Assembly (NCBI RefSeq): GCF_003363135.1
Contig: NZ_QRBB01000001.1
Location: 1,958,501-2,022,500 of the forward strand
Source: Alteriqipengyuania lutimaris
Lineage (GTDB): Bacteria > Pseudomonadota > Alphaproteobacteria > Sphingomonadales > Sphingomonadaceae
DNA: 64,000 bases
Direction of reading: 5' to 3'
The translations under genes were made by a program, and so were the position numbers. Position 1 is the stretch's first letter; each line of letters opens with the position of its first letter. Positions 17,343 through 26,287 of this stretch are shown piece by piece. Below the pieces are notes generated by a model. That model searched no databases and was not told the origin of the DNA. It saw only the letters and a list, made by a program, of their open reading frames with translations.

Positions 17343-19772
17343 ATGAGCAAATGGAAAGGTGCCGCCGCCTGGAGCGCGAAGGAAGCCCGTGTGGGCGACC
17401 GGCTGCCTTTTGCGCGCCTGGTCGACGAGAACGCGCTGCTGCTGCGCGACGGTTCGCTGATGACGGCGATCCAGGTGCCCGGCCTGCTGTTCGAGACCGA
17501 GGATACCGAAGCGCTCAACGCCCATGCCGCGACGCGCGAGGTGATGCTGCGCAGCACGCTCGACAGCCGCTTCGTCATGTACCACCACGTGATCCGCCGC
17601 CGGGTCGAGGTGGAGCTGGACGCGGAGTTCGAAGACCCGCTCGCCGCCCATATCGACGCGCGGTGGAAGGAACGTCTCGGCTCGGGCGCGCTGTTCATCA
17701 ACGACCAGTTCGTGACGCTGGTGCGCCGCCCCGCGCGCGGCAAGGCGGGCTGGGTCGAAAAGGCGAGCAAGGCGCTGAACAGCCGCAAGAAGGACGCGGT
17801 CGAGGTCGATCCCAAGGACCTGCGCAGCTTGCGCGCCGCGGCGACGGGCCTCGTCGCCTCGCTCCAGCCCTACGGCGCGGCGCTGCTCGGCGATTACACC
17901 GGGCCCAAGGGCTACGTGAATTCCGAAATCCTCGAGCTGCTGTCAGCGCTCTATAACGGCGAGATGCGCCCCGTGCGCCGTCCGGCCGAGGATCGCGATA
18001 TCGGCCACATGCTGCCCTATCGCCGCGCCAGCTTCGGGATCGACGCAATGGAGCTGCGCGGCTCGGGCGATCCCGATTTTGCCGCGATGCTCAGCCTCAA
18101 GGACTATCCCGACGCGACCAGCCCGGGCCTGCTCGATAGCCTGCTGCGCCTGCCCTACGAAATGGTCGTCTCGGAAAGCTACGCCCCGGCAGAGCGGACC
18201 ACCGCGCGCGAGCGGATGGATCTGGCGATCCGGCGCCTGCGCTCGGTCGATGAGGAAGCGCAGGCAGAGCGCAACGACATGATGGCCGCGCGCGATGCGC
18301 TGGGCAACGGCGCGGTCGGCTTCGGCGATCACCACCTCTCGGTACTGGTGCGCGAACGCACGCTGCCCCGGCTCGATGATGCGACCGCCGCGTGCTCCGC
18401 CGCGCTGGCCGATACCGGCGCCATCGTGGTGCGCGAGGATACCAATCTGGAGCCCGCGTTCTGGGCACAGTTCCCCGGCAACGAACAGTATATCGTGCGC
18501 CGCGCGATGATCTCTTCGGCCAATATGGCGAGCTTCGGCAGCCTGCACGGCTTCGCGCTAGGGCAGGCCGAGGGCAACCACTGGGGCGAAGCGGTGACGC
18601 TGCTGGAAACGACCAGCGCGACGCCGTTCTTCTTCAACTTCCACAATGGCGACCTGGGCAATTTCTCGGTCATCGGGCCGTCGGGTTCGGGCAAGACCGT
18701 GGTGATGAACTTCCTCGCCGCGCAGGCGCAGAAGTTCAATCCGCGCACCATTCTGTTCGACAAGGACCGCGGCGCGGAGCTGTTCGTGCGCGGGATCGGC
18801 GGGCGCTATGATCGGATCTATGCGGGCGAGCCTTCGGGCTTCAATCCGCTGTCGCTGCCCGACACGCCCGCAAACCGCGCCTTCCTTCGCGACTGGCTCG
18901 GCGTGATGCTGAAGGCCGAGGGGCCCGAGGAACTGCAGACCGTCAGCCACGCGGTCGATGCGGCGTACGAGAACGATGCGAGCCTGCGCCGGCTGCGCAA
19001 TTTCCGCGAACTGCTGAGCGGCACGCGCCGCCCCGAGGCGGGCGATCTTGCCGACCGCCTCTCCGCCTGGATCCACGGCGGCGAACATGCCTGGCTGTTC
19101 GACAACGAGACCGACGAGCTCGACCTGGAGCGCAAGACGCTCGGCTTCGACATGACCGCGCTGCTCGAAAACCCGCGGCTGCGCACGCCGACGATGATGT
19201 ACCTGTTCCACCGGATCGAGGAGCGGCTCGACGGTGAGCCGACCATGATCCTGATCGACGAGGGCTGGAAGGCGCTCGACGACGAAGTCTTCGCCGCGCG
19301 CATCCGCGACTGGCTGAAGACGCTGCGGAAACGCAATGCGCTGGTCGGGTTCGCAACGCAGAGCGCGCGCGATGCGCTCGAAAGCCGTATCTCCACCGCG
19401 CTGGTCGAACAGACCGCGACGATGGTGTTCATGCCCAACAGCCGTGCCAGGCCCGAAGATTACTGCGACGGGTTCGGCCTGACGCAGCACGAGCTCGCGC
19501 TGATCCGCACGCTGCCCGCGCACAGCCGCTGCTTCCTCGTGCGCCAGCCCGACGCGAGCGTGGTCGTCCGCCTCGACCTGTCGGGTGCGCCCGAGGTACT
19601 CACCATCCTCTCGGGCCGCGAGAGCAGCGTGCGCCGGCTCGACCTGCTGCGCGAGGCGGTGGGCGACGATCCCGCCGACTGGTTCCCCGCGCTCACCGGC
19701 CACGCCTGGCCGGGTGGCAAGAAGGACGACGACAGCGCTGCGGTGCTGCCGTTCAAGCAGGCCGCCGAATGA
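17343..19772 (+). CDS. virB4: VirB4 secretion ATPase
   Basis: An 809-residue cytoplasmic motor ATPase of the type IV secretion machine. The N-terminal CagE/TrbE/VirB region covers about residues 170-390. The P-loop GPSGSGKT is at residues 445-452, Walker B is TMILIDEGW near residue 640, and the RecA-fold continues through FATQSARDAL. AGGAGG lies 7-8 nt before the ATG. It shares 4 bp with virB6 (ATGA). The length is normal and motifs are intact, so the locus should be energised. Confidence 0.96.
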   Translation: MSKWKGAAAWSAKEARVGDRLPFARLVDENALLLRDGSLMTAIQVPGLLFETEDTEALNAHAATREVMLRSTLDSRFVMYHHVIRRRVEVELDAEFEDPLAAHIDARWKERLGSGALFINDQFVTLVRRPARGKAGWVEKASKALNSRKKDAVEVDPKDLRSLRAAATGLVASLQPYGAALLGDYTGPKGYVNSEILELLSALYNGEMRPVRRPAEDRDIGHMLPYRRASFGIDAMELRGSGDPDFAAMLSLKDYPDATSPGLLDSLLRLPYEMVVSESYAPAERTTARERMDLAIRRLRSVDEEAQAERNDMMAARDALGNGAVGFGDHHLSVLVRERTLPRLDDATAACSAALADTGAIVVREDTNLEPAFWAQFPGNEQYIVRRAMISSANMASFGSLHGFALGQAEGNHWGEAVTLLETTSATPFFFNFHNGDLGNFSVIGPSGSGKTVVMNFLAAQAQKFNPRTILFDKDRGAELFVRGIGGRYDRIYAGEPSGFNPLSLPDTPANRAFLRDWLGVMLKAEGPEELQTVSHAVDAAYENDASLRRLRNFRELLSGTRRPEAGDLADRLSAWIHGGEHAWLFDNETDELDLERKTLGFDMTALLENPRLRTPTMMYLFHRIEERLDGEPTMILIDEGWKALDDEVFAARIRDWLKTLRKRNALVGFATQSARDALESRISTALVEQTATMVFMPNSRARPEDYCDGFGLTQHELALIRTLPAHSRCFLVRQPDASVVVRLDLSGAPEVLTILSGRESSVRRLDLLREAVGDDPADWFPALTGHAWPGGKKDDDSAAVLPFKQAAE

Positions 19773-20971
19773 CCCCTTCCGCATCATGCGATCTGGCGAT
19801 GTCCGAAGCCGCCGGCGGCGTTGCCGCCGCACTGGAGGCGGTCAATTGCGTCGCGGCCGAAGTGACCGGCGCCACCTTCGGGCGACTCTTCGCCCCCGGC
19901 GGCGCGCTCGTGACCGTGCTCACGATCCTGCTGACACTCTACGTGGCGTTCTTCGCGCTGCAACTGGTGACGGGGCGCAGCACGCTGGGGGTCAGCACGC
20001 TGACGCCCAAGATGCTGCGGATCGGCCTCGTGCTGACCTTCGTCACCAGCTGGGTCGCCTATCAGGCGGTGTTCTGGAACATCTTCGTCGACGGGCCGGA
20101 CTGGCTGGCGAGTGTTCTGACCGGAGACGACGGCTCGGCCACGCAGACCTTCGCGACCAAGGTCGACGTCGTCTTCGCCGCGGTCCAGCAGGCGAGCGAG
20201 GGACAGACCGACATCCAGGCCTTCTCGCCTCCGGGCATGCTGTGGATGGGCGCGTTGCTGTTCATGCTCGGCACGGTCGGCCTGCTGGTGACGACGCGGA
20301 TCGCACTCGCGCTGCTGGTCGCGCTGGGGCCGATCTTCCTCGTCATGGCGCTGTTCGACGGCACGCGTGGGCTCTTCGTTGGCTGGCTCAAGGGGCTGAC
20401 CATGATGGCGCTGACCCCGCTCTTCGCGGTGCTGGGCGGCAGCATCATGCTCGAAATGTCGGTGCCCATCCTTGCCGCGCTCAATATGACACCGGGCGAC
20501 ATTCCCGCACGCGCGGCGATGGCGTTCTTCATGATCGGCGCGGTGCATGTCGCGCTGATGGCGATGGCACTGAAGGTGATGACGACGATGGTGTCGGGCT
20601 GGACCGTCTTCGGCCTCGCCAACAGCGACGGCGAGAAGGGGCGGGGGAGCTCGACCATGAGCGCACCGACGCCCGCACCTGCCGCAGCCAGCGCCTACAA
20701 CACCTCCACCGCTTCGCAGCCGGCCGCGTCGAGCGCTGCGCGCCGTACGGCGGTCGTCGCCGCGACGCCGGTTGCGGCGAACGATGCGGGCGGCAGCGGC
20801 GGCGGCGGGTCGGGCGGAGCGCGCGTCACGAACGTCTACGCCACCTCTTCAGGCAGCGGACAGCAGGGCGCGACTAGCAAGGCGGCCTCGCGTACCAACG
20901 GCCTCGGCATGAAATTCAAGGGCGCGCCCGCCACCGGCAAGACGCCGCGCCAAACGGAGAAAGTGAAATGA
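19769..20971 (+). CDS. virB6: VirB6/TrbL polytopic membrane protein
   Basis: A 400-residue protein with at least five transmembrane helices in residues 40-275, including the conserved GLFVGWLKGL segment of VirB6. The final 115 residues are a low-complexity tail rich in Ala, Ser, Thr and Gly containing GGSGGGGSGG, longer than in the basic family. It overlaps both virB4 and virB9 by ATGA. VirB6 forms part of the inner-membrane channel. The virB5 usually found before it is absent, as is virB8 after it. Confidence 0.9.
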   Translation: MTPSASCDLAMSEAAGGVAAALEAVNCVAAEVTGATFGRLFAPGGALVTVLTILLTLYVAFFALQLVTGRSTLGVSTLTPKMLRIGLVLTFVTSWVAYQAVFWNIFVDGPDWLASVLTGDDGSATQTFATKVDVVFAAVQQASEGQTDIQAFSPPGMLWMGALLFMLGTVGLLVTTRIALALLVALGPIFLVMALFDGTRGLFVGWLKGLTMMALTPLFAVLGGSIMLEMSVPILAALNMTPGDIPARAAMAFFMIGAVHVALMAMALKVMTTMVSGWTVFGLANSDGEKGRGSSTMSAPTPAPAAASAYNTSTASQPAASSAARRTAVVAATPVAANDAGGSGGGGSGGARVTNVYATSSGSGQQGATSKAASRTNGLGMKFKGAPATGKTPRQTEKVK

Positions 20972-21741
20972 TCCGCGCGTTTCCCCCCGCGCTCTTCTGC
21001 CTCGCATTGATGACCGCGAGCCCCGGCCACGCGCAGGACCCGCGCCTGGTCGAACGGCTTTACGATCCTGACGAGGTCGTCGTGATCCAGGGCAAGACCA
21101 AGGTCCAGGCGACAATCGAATTCGGCGAGGGCGAGTCGATCGAGAACGTCGCCATCGGCGATTCCAACGCCTGGCAGGTCACCCCCAACCAGCGCGCCAA
21201 CCTGCTGTTCGTCAAACCGCTGCAGCCCAGCGCCCAGACCAACATGACCGTGGTCACCAACCGCCACACCTACCTGTTCGATCTGGTCGCAAGTCCTCGT
21301 GCCAAGCCGCTGTATGTGCTGCGTTTCACCTATCCCGAGCCGCCGCCCGAAGAGGTCGAGCTTGCGGAGAACGCGGCCGGCGAAGCCAATGCGCTCGAAC
21401 TCGCCGCTGCGACCGATCCGCTGGCGGTGATCGATCCGGCGATGCTCAACTTCAAGTGGCAGGCCGAGGGCGAGGCCGAATTGCAGCCCGACGAGGTCTA
21501 CGACGACGGGCGCTCCACCTATCTTCGCTGGAACCAGGATCGTCCGGTGCCCGCGATCTTGATCGAGAATTACGAAGGCGAAGAAGGCCCGGTCAATTCG
21601 ACCGTGCGCGGCGATACGGTGATTGTCGATGGCGTGCCGAAGCAGATCATCCTGCGCTCGGGTCGCGAAAAAGCCACACTGGTGAACAATGGTCCGGTCC
21701 GGGCAACCGCTGCGAGCGGTCCGGTCGGCGGCGGCCGCTAA
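20968..21741 (+). CDS. virB9: VirB9 outer-membrane core component
   Basis: A 257-residue periplasmic protein with signal peptide (ALFCLALMTASPGHA) and the VirB9/TrbG pattern: an N-terminal domain with RLYDPDEVVVIQGK, and GDSNAWQVTPNQRANLLFVKP. The C-terminal domain has NFKWQAEGEAELQPDEVYDDG, TYLRWNQDRPVPAI and VDGVPKQIILRSG. VirB9 builds the outer-membrane ring with VirB7 and VirB10. No virB7 lipoprotein gene is visible beside it. The start overlaps virB6 by ATGA. Confidence 0.93.
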   Translation: MIRAFPPALFCLALMTASPGHAQDPRLVERLYDPDEVVVIQGKTKVQATIEFGEGESIENVAIGDSNAWQVTPNQRANLLFVKPLQPSAQTNMTVVTNRHTYLFDLVASPRAKPLYVLRFTYPEPPPEEVELAENAAGEANALELAAATDPLAVIDPAMLNFKWQAEGEAELQPDEVYDDGRSTYLRWNQDRPVPAILIENYEGEEGPVNSTVRGDTVIVDGVPKQIILRSGREKATLVNNGPVRATAASGPVGGGR

Positions 21742-21774
21742 TCGCGGCACGTCAGAAAGAGGGAAGCACGGATT

Positions 21775-22935
21775 ATGCGTCTCGCGATGAAAATGGCCCC
21801 CAAGGGTCCCAAGAGCGGTAACGGCGATGGCCAGGCTGCAAACGATGCGCGCGACGACGATCCGCGCGAAAGCGAAAGCGCGGAGATCATCGATCTCGCC
21901 AGCCGTAGCGCGTTTCCGGCCGTCGCCGCCAAGAAGGGCGGCGACAGCATGGGAATGGTCGCAGGGATCGCGATCGTCGCCGCGCTCGGCCTCGTGACGC
22001 TCTGGAGCATGAGCAGCGCGCGGCTCGACCCGTCGGATGCCGCTGCTGCCGACGCCGCGACCCGCGGGCCTGTTCGCGACACCTCGCCTGCCAAGGTGAC
22101 GGTCGATCCGGCACCGACCAACGCGGTAACGGGAACCCCGCAGCAGGTCGTCCGCGTCGATCCCGCGCCTTCGCCGGTCCTGTCGAACAATCCCAATGCC
22201 ATGCCGGGCACGATGGCCAACCCGAACAACAGCCCGACGATCGTATTCGATGCCTCGGGCAAGGCGGTCGCCTCGGTGCCGGCCGCTGCGATGCCCGAAG
22301 CGATGGGTAGCGAAGGCGCGGCTGCCGCCGGAAGCTCGGCAGGCGATTTCGCCAGCCGCGTGGGCGGCGTTGGCGGTGGCCCGGCGCAGGCGAAGGCGAT
22401 GACCAATCCCGCGACGACGGTGACGCAGGGCACGCTGATCCCGGCGATCCTCGAAACCGCGATCGACACCGACGTGCCCGGCTACGTCCGCGCGGTGGTG
22501 AGCCAGGATGTGAAGAGCTTCAACGGCAAGAACGTGCTGATCCCGCGCTCCAGCCGACTGATCGGGCAGTACCAGTCCGGCCTGCAGGCAGGGCAGAAGC
22601 GCGCCTACGTGATCTGGACCCGCGTGATCCGCCCCGATGGGGCGAGCGTGAACCTCCAGTCGCCGGGGATCGGTTTCGACGGCACTACCGGCCTGCCGGG
22701 CGATGTCGACAGCCGCTTCTTCCAGCGCTTCGGTTCGGCCATGCTGCTCTCGGTCGTCGGCGGTCTCTCTGCCATCGGCTCGGGCGGCGCGTCGGTCGTG
22801 ATCGGCGGCGGCGGTCAGGCGGCTGCGGCTGCGGCAGCGCAGCAGGACGGCCAGCTCGGTCCGGTCGTGCGTGTGCGCCAAGGCGAGCCGATCCGCGTCT
22901 TCACCGCGCGCGACCTCGATTTCTCGGGCGTCTGA
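21775..22935 (+). CDS. virB10: VirB10 energy-sensing core component
   Basis: A 386-residue protein with a short cytoplasmic N-terminus, one transmembrane helix (GMVAGIAIVAALGLVTLWSM, about residues 60-79), a Pro/Ala-rich periplasmic linker, and the TrbI/VirB10 beta-barrel domain. That domain begins at TQGTLIPAILETAIDTDVPG and contains VLIPRSSRLIGQYQSG and GFDGTTGLPGDVDSRF. It spans both membranes and senses ATPase state. It ends 31 bp before virB11. All family landmarks are present. Confidence 0.95.
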   Translation: MRLAMKMAPKGPKSGNGDGQAANDARDDDPRESESAEIIDLASRSAFPAVAAKKGGDSMGMVAGIAIVAALGLVTLWSMSSARLDPSDAAAADAATRGPVRDTSPAKVTVDPAPTNAVTGTPQQVVRVDPAPSPVLSNNPNAMPGTMANPNNSPTIVFDASGKAVASVPAAAMPEAMGSEGAAAAGSSAGDFASRVGGVGGGPAQAKAMTNPATTVTQGTLIPAILETAIDTDVPGYVRAVVSQDVKSFNGKNVLIPRSSRLIGQYQSGLQAGQKRAYVIWTRVIRPDGASVNLQSPGIGFDGTTGLPGDVDSRFFQRFGSAMLLSVVGGLSAIGSGGASVVIGGGGQAAAAAAAQQDGQLGPVVRVRQGEPIRVFTARDLDFSGV

Positions 22936-22966
22936 TCGGGCAGTCTTGGCCAGCGATTCGCAGACC

Positions 22967-24013
22967 ATGGGCGCCGACCTTCAGAGCGTGACCCCGGTGC
23001 AGGCACCGGACAGGCAGCCCGAGCCGCTCGACCCGCAGGCGCGGGAACGAAGCGTCTATCTCGAGGCCTATCTCGCCCCCTTCCGCGAATGGCTGGATCG
23101 CGACACGGTGACCGAAATCATCGTGAACCGCCCGGGCGAGGTCTGGGTGGAAGATGCCGCGCAGCCCGGCGGGATGCAGCGGATCGAGACCGACAAGATC
23201 ACCGACATCCTCGTCCAGCGGCTGGCCGAACAGGTCGCGCGGGTCAGCCACCAGGGGATCAATCGCGAGCATCCGCTGCTCGGCGCGACACTGCCCGACG
23301 GTGCGCGCGTGCAGTTCTGCGGCCCCCCGGCGAGCCGCAAGCACTGGGTGATGGCGATAAGGCGTCACCGCCGGCTCGACCTGCCGCTCGACGCCTATGA
23401 CACCGGCCCGCTGAAGAAGCAGGCACGGGCGGAGATGCCCGATGCGCAGGCGGAGCCGATCGCATTCCTGCGTGAGGCGATCCTCCAGCGGCAGACCATC
23501 CTGATCTCGGGCGGGACCAGCACCGGGAAGACGACCTTCCTCAACGCCATGCTCGGTGAAATCCCGGAAGACCAGCGCGTGGTGCTGGTCGAGGATACGC
23601 CCGAGCTCAAGCTTCCGGGCGAAAACGGCGTCGGCCTCGTCGCGGTGAAGGGCGAGCTGGGCGAGGCGAAGGTGACCGCCAACGAATTGCTTCAGGCGGC
23701 CTTGCGCCTGAGGCCCGACCGGATCGTGTTAGGCGAATTGCGGGGCGCGGAAAGCGTCAGCTTCCTGCGCGCCATCAACACCGGCCACCCGGGCAGCTTC
23801 TCCACCGTCCACGCCAATTCGCTGCACGGTGCGCTGGAACAATTGTCGCTGATGGTCATGCAGACCGGCATCGGGCTGAGCCGCAAGGACATCATCGCCT
23901 ATGCCGCCAGCGTGATCGACGTGTTCGTGCAGCTCGGCCGCGGGTCGGACGGCAAGCGCGGGATCGCGGAGATCGCGCGCGCAAGCGATCTGCTGAAATC
24001 CGAGGAGTGGTGA
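22967..24013 (+). CDS. virB11: VirB11 traffic ATPase
   Basis: A 348-residue hexameric ATPase of the PulE/VirB11 family. Motifs are the Walker A SGGTSTGKTTFLNAML, the Asp box VLVEDTPELKL, Walker B LRLRPDRIVLGELRG and the His box TGHPGSFSTVHANS. The N-terminal domain shows TEIIVNRPGEVWVE. The ATG at 22967 is chosen; a TTG at 22946 would add seven residues, and neither has a strong ribosome-binding site. It is the last gene of the type IV secretion locus; a coupling protein (virD4) does not follow. Confidence 0.94.
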   Translation: MGADLQSVTPVQAPDRQPEPLDPQARERSVYLEAYLAPFREWLDRDTVTEIIVNRPGEVWVEDAAQPGGMQRIETDKITDILVQRLAEQVARVSHQGINREHPLLGATLPDGARVQFCGPPASRKHWVMAIRRHRRLDLPLDAYDTGPLKKQARAEMPDAQAEPIAFLREAILQRQTILISGGTSTGKTTFLNAMLGEIPEDQRVVLVEDTPELKLPGENGVGLVAVKGELGEAKVTANELLQAALRLRPDRIVLGELRGAESVSFLRAINTGHPGSFSTVHANSLHGALEQLSLMVMQTGIGLSRKDIIAYAASVIDVFVQLGRGSDGKRGIAEIARASDLLKSEEW

Positions 24014-24136
24014 GCGCCGGCAGCCAGTCGGCGGACTTTCCCGTCCTGCGATCGCCGGATAGACGCAAGCACGAAACCCCCACCCGTCCTCACGCGTAGG
24101 ACAGGCAAAAGCCTAGCAAGCGAGATCTCCGATACG

Positions 24137-26287
24137 ATGCAGTCCCCGCTGAGCGCCAATGCGAGCCGCGATTCGAGCATGCGCTTCTTCAACCGCGAGC
24201 TCAGCTGGCTGGCATTCAACGATCGCGTGCTGGCCGAGGCATGCAATGCCGATTATCCGTTGCTCGAGCGGCTGCGGTTCCTCTCCATCTCGGGCAGCAA
24301 TCTCGACGAATTCATGATGATCCGCGTCGCCGGACTCGTCGGGCAGGTTCAGCGGGGGATCGAGAAACCGTCGGTCGATGGCCTCACGCCCGCGCAGCAG
24401 CTGTCCGAAGTTCGCACGCGTCTTGCCCACCTGAACGAACGCCAGCAGGGAATTTTCCGCGATCTGCGCGAAATGCTGGCCGAGGCCGGGATCCACATGG
24501 CGGACGACCGGCGCATCGACCGTGCGGCGCATGAATGGCTGCGGCAGCATTTCCTCGACGAGATCATGCCGGTGATTACGCCGCAGGCGCTCGATCCCGC
24601 GCATCCGTTTCCCTTCATCTCGAACGAAGGTCTCGGCATCCTGTTCACCGTACGGCGCAAGGATATCAAGACCAACGCGGACGAAGAGCTGGTCGAAATG
24701 GTGCTCATCCCCTCGGCCCTTCCGCGCTTCCTGCGCGTGCCGGGCGACGAGGCGATCTATATCGGGATCGAGAACCTCATCACCCGTTTCGCCGAGCATC
24801 TGTTTCCAGGTTTCGAGATGGTCGGCAGCGGCGTCTTCCGCGTGCTGCGCGACAGCGACATCGAGATCGAGGAAGAGGCCGAAGACCTCGTGCGCACCTT
24901 CCGCAGTGCGATCCAGCGGCGCCGCCGGGGGCAGGTCATCCAGCTCGAACTGGAAGAGGACTTCGATCCGACCGCCGAGGCGCTGCTGCGCGACCGGCTG
25001 GCGACGCCGGGCGCCTCCTTCGTCAAGATCGACGGCATGCTGGGCATGGCAGGCCTCTCCTGCATCGCGAAGGAAGACCGGCCCGATCTCAAGTTCGATG
25101 CCTACTCGCCGCGCTATCCCGAGCGGATTCGCGAACATGATGGCGATTGCTTCGCCGCGATCCGCGAGAAGGACATCGTCATCCACCACCCCTATGAAAG
25201 CTTCGACGTGGTGGTCGATTTCATCCGCCAGGCGGCGGGCGATCCGAATGTCGTCGCGATCAAGCAGGCGCTCTATCGCGCGGGCACGCAGTCCGAAGTG
25301 ATCGAGGCGCTGGTGGAGGCTGCGGAGAACGGCAAGTCGGTGACCGCCGTGGTCGAGCTGAAGGCGCGCTTCGACGAGGAGCAGAACCTCTACTGGGCGA
25401 ACAAGCTGGAGCGGGCGGGCGTCCAGGTGATCTACGGCTTCGTCGACTGGAAGACGCACGCCAAGGTGGCGATGGTCGTGCGGCGCGAGGACGACGGCTT
25501 TCGCACCTACTGCCATTTCGGGACCGGCAATTATCATCCGGTCACCGCCAAGGTTTACACCGATCTGAGCTATTTCACCGCCGATCCCCGCTTCGGCCGC
25601 GATGCGGCCAAGCTGTTCAATTTCGTGACCGGCTATGTCGAGCCGCACGAGACCGAGATGCTCTCGATCAGCCCCATCGATCTGCGCGAAACGCTCTATG
25701 CGCGGATCGACGAGGAGGCGGAGAACGCGCGGCAGGGCAAGCCTTCGGGCATCTGGGCCAAGCTCAACCAGCTTACCGACGCCGGCATGATAGAGCGGCT
25801 CTATGCGGCGAGCGAGGCGGGGGTCGAGATCCAGCTGGTGGTGCGCGGAATCTGCAACCTGCGCCCGGGGATCGAGGGCCTGTCGGAGAATATCCGGGTC
25901 AAGTCGATCATCGGGCGCTTCCTCGAACACAGCCGCATCTACGCCTTTGCCAACGGTGCGCCGATCCCGGGCAAACAGACCCGCGTCTATATCTCGAGCG
26001 CGGACATGATGGAGCGCAATCTGGACCGGCGGGTGGAGCAGCTGGTGCCGATCGCGAACCGCACCGTGCACGACCAGATCCTGCAGCAGGTCCTGCTCGC
26101 CAATCTTCTCGACACCGAACGCAGCTGGATCCTTCAGCCCGACGGAACTTACGAGCGCGCGGAGCCGGGGCAGAAGCCGTTCAACTGCCACCGCTATTTC
26201 ATGACCAACCCGTCGCTTTCGGGGCGGGGCGGATCGCTGGAGGCGGGGGACGTACCCAAACTCGCATTGCGACGGGGAGCTGCCTGA
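24137..26287 (+). CDS. ppk1: Polyphosphate kinase 1
   Basis: A 716-residue enzyme making inorganic polyphosphate from ATP at the membrane. The N-terminal domain opens with RFFNRELSWLAFNDRVLAEA. The catalytic part carries HHPYESFDVVVDFIRQAA with the autophosphorylated histidine region, and VDWKTHAKVAMVVRRE followed by CHFGTGNYHP, the PLD-like second site. The ATG at 24137 is used; ATG 24179, directly before RFFNREL, is an alternative. The next gene, ppx, begins inside its stop codon, so the two are translationally coupled, pairing polymer synthesis with breakdown. Confidence 0.96.
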   Translation: MQSPLSANASRDSSMRFFNRELSWLAFNDRVLAEACNADYPLLERLRFLSISGSNLDEFMMIRVAGLVGQVQRGIEKPSVDGLTPAQQLSEVRTRLAHLNERQQGIFRDLREMLAEAGIHMADDRRIDRAAHEWLRQHFLDEIMPVITPQALDPAHPFPFISNEGLGILFTVRRKDIKTNADEELVEMVLIPSALPRFLRVPGDEAIYIGIENLITRFAEHLFPGFEMVGSGVFRVLRDSDIEIEEEAEDLVRTFRSAIQRRRRGQVIQLELEEDFDPTAEALLRDRLATPGASFVKIDGMLGMAGLSCIAKEDRPDLKFDAYSPRYPERIREHDGDCFAAIREKDIVIHHPYESFDVVVDFIRQAAGDPNVVAIKQALYRAGTQSEVIEALVEAAENGKSVTAVVELKARFDEEQNLYWANKLERAGVQVIYGFVDWKTHAKVAMVVRREDDGFRTYCHFGTGNYHPVTAKVYTDLSYFTADPRFGRDAAKLFNFVTGYVEPHETEMLSISPIDLRETLYARIDEEAENARQGKPSGIWAKLNQLTDAGMIERLYAASEAGVEIQLVVRGICNLRPGIEGLSENIRVKSIIGRFLEHSRIYAFANGAPIPGKQTRVYISSADMMERNLDRRVEQLVPIANRTVHDQILQQVLLANLLDTERSWILQPDGTYERAEPGQKPFNCHRYFMTNPSLSGRGGSLEAGDVPKLALRRGAA

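Noticed and set aside
20836..22968. A 710-codon minus-strand frame opposite virB9 and virB10
   Set aside because: Arg/His/Asp-rich shadow of two well-recognised genes, with no start signal or family match.
16026..24013. An integrative conjugative element
   Set aside because: No relaxase, coupling protein, integrase or partition gene is present, and the locus passes directly into core genes (ppk1) without atypical composition.
24113..26191. A 692-codon minus-strand frame opposite ppk1
   Set aside because: Antisense shadow; ppk1 has all catalytic motifs on the plus strand.
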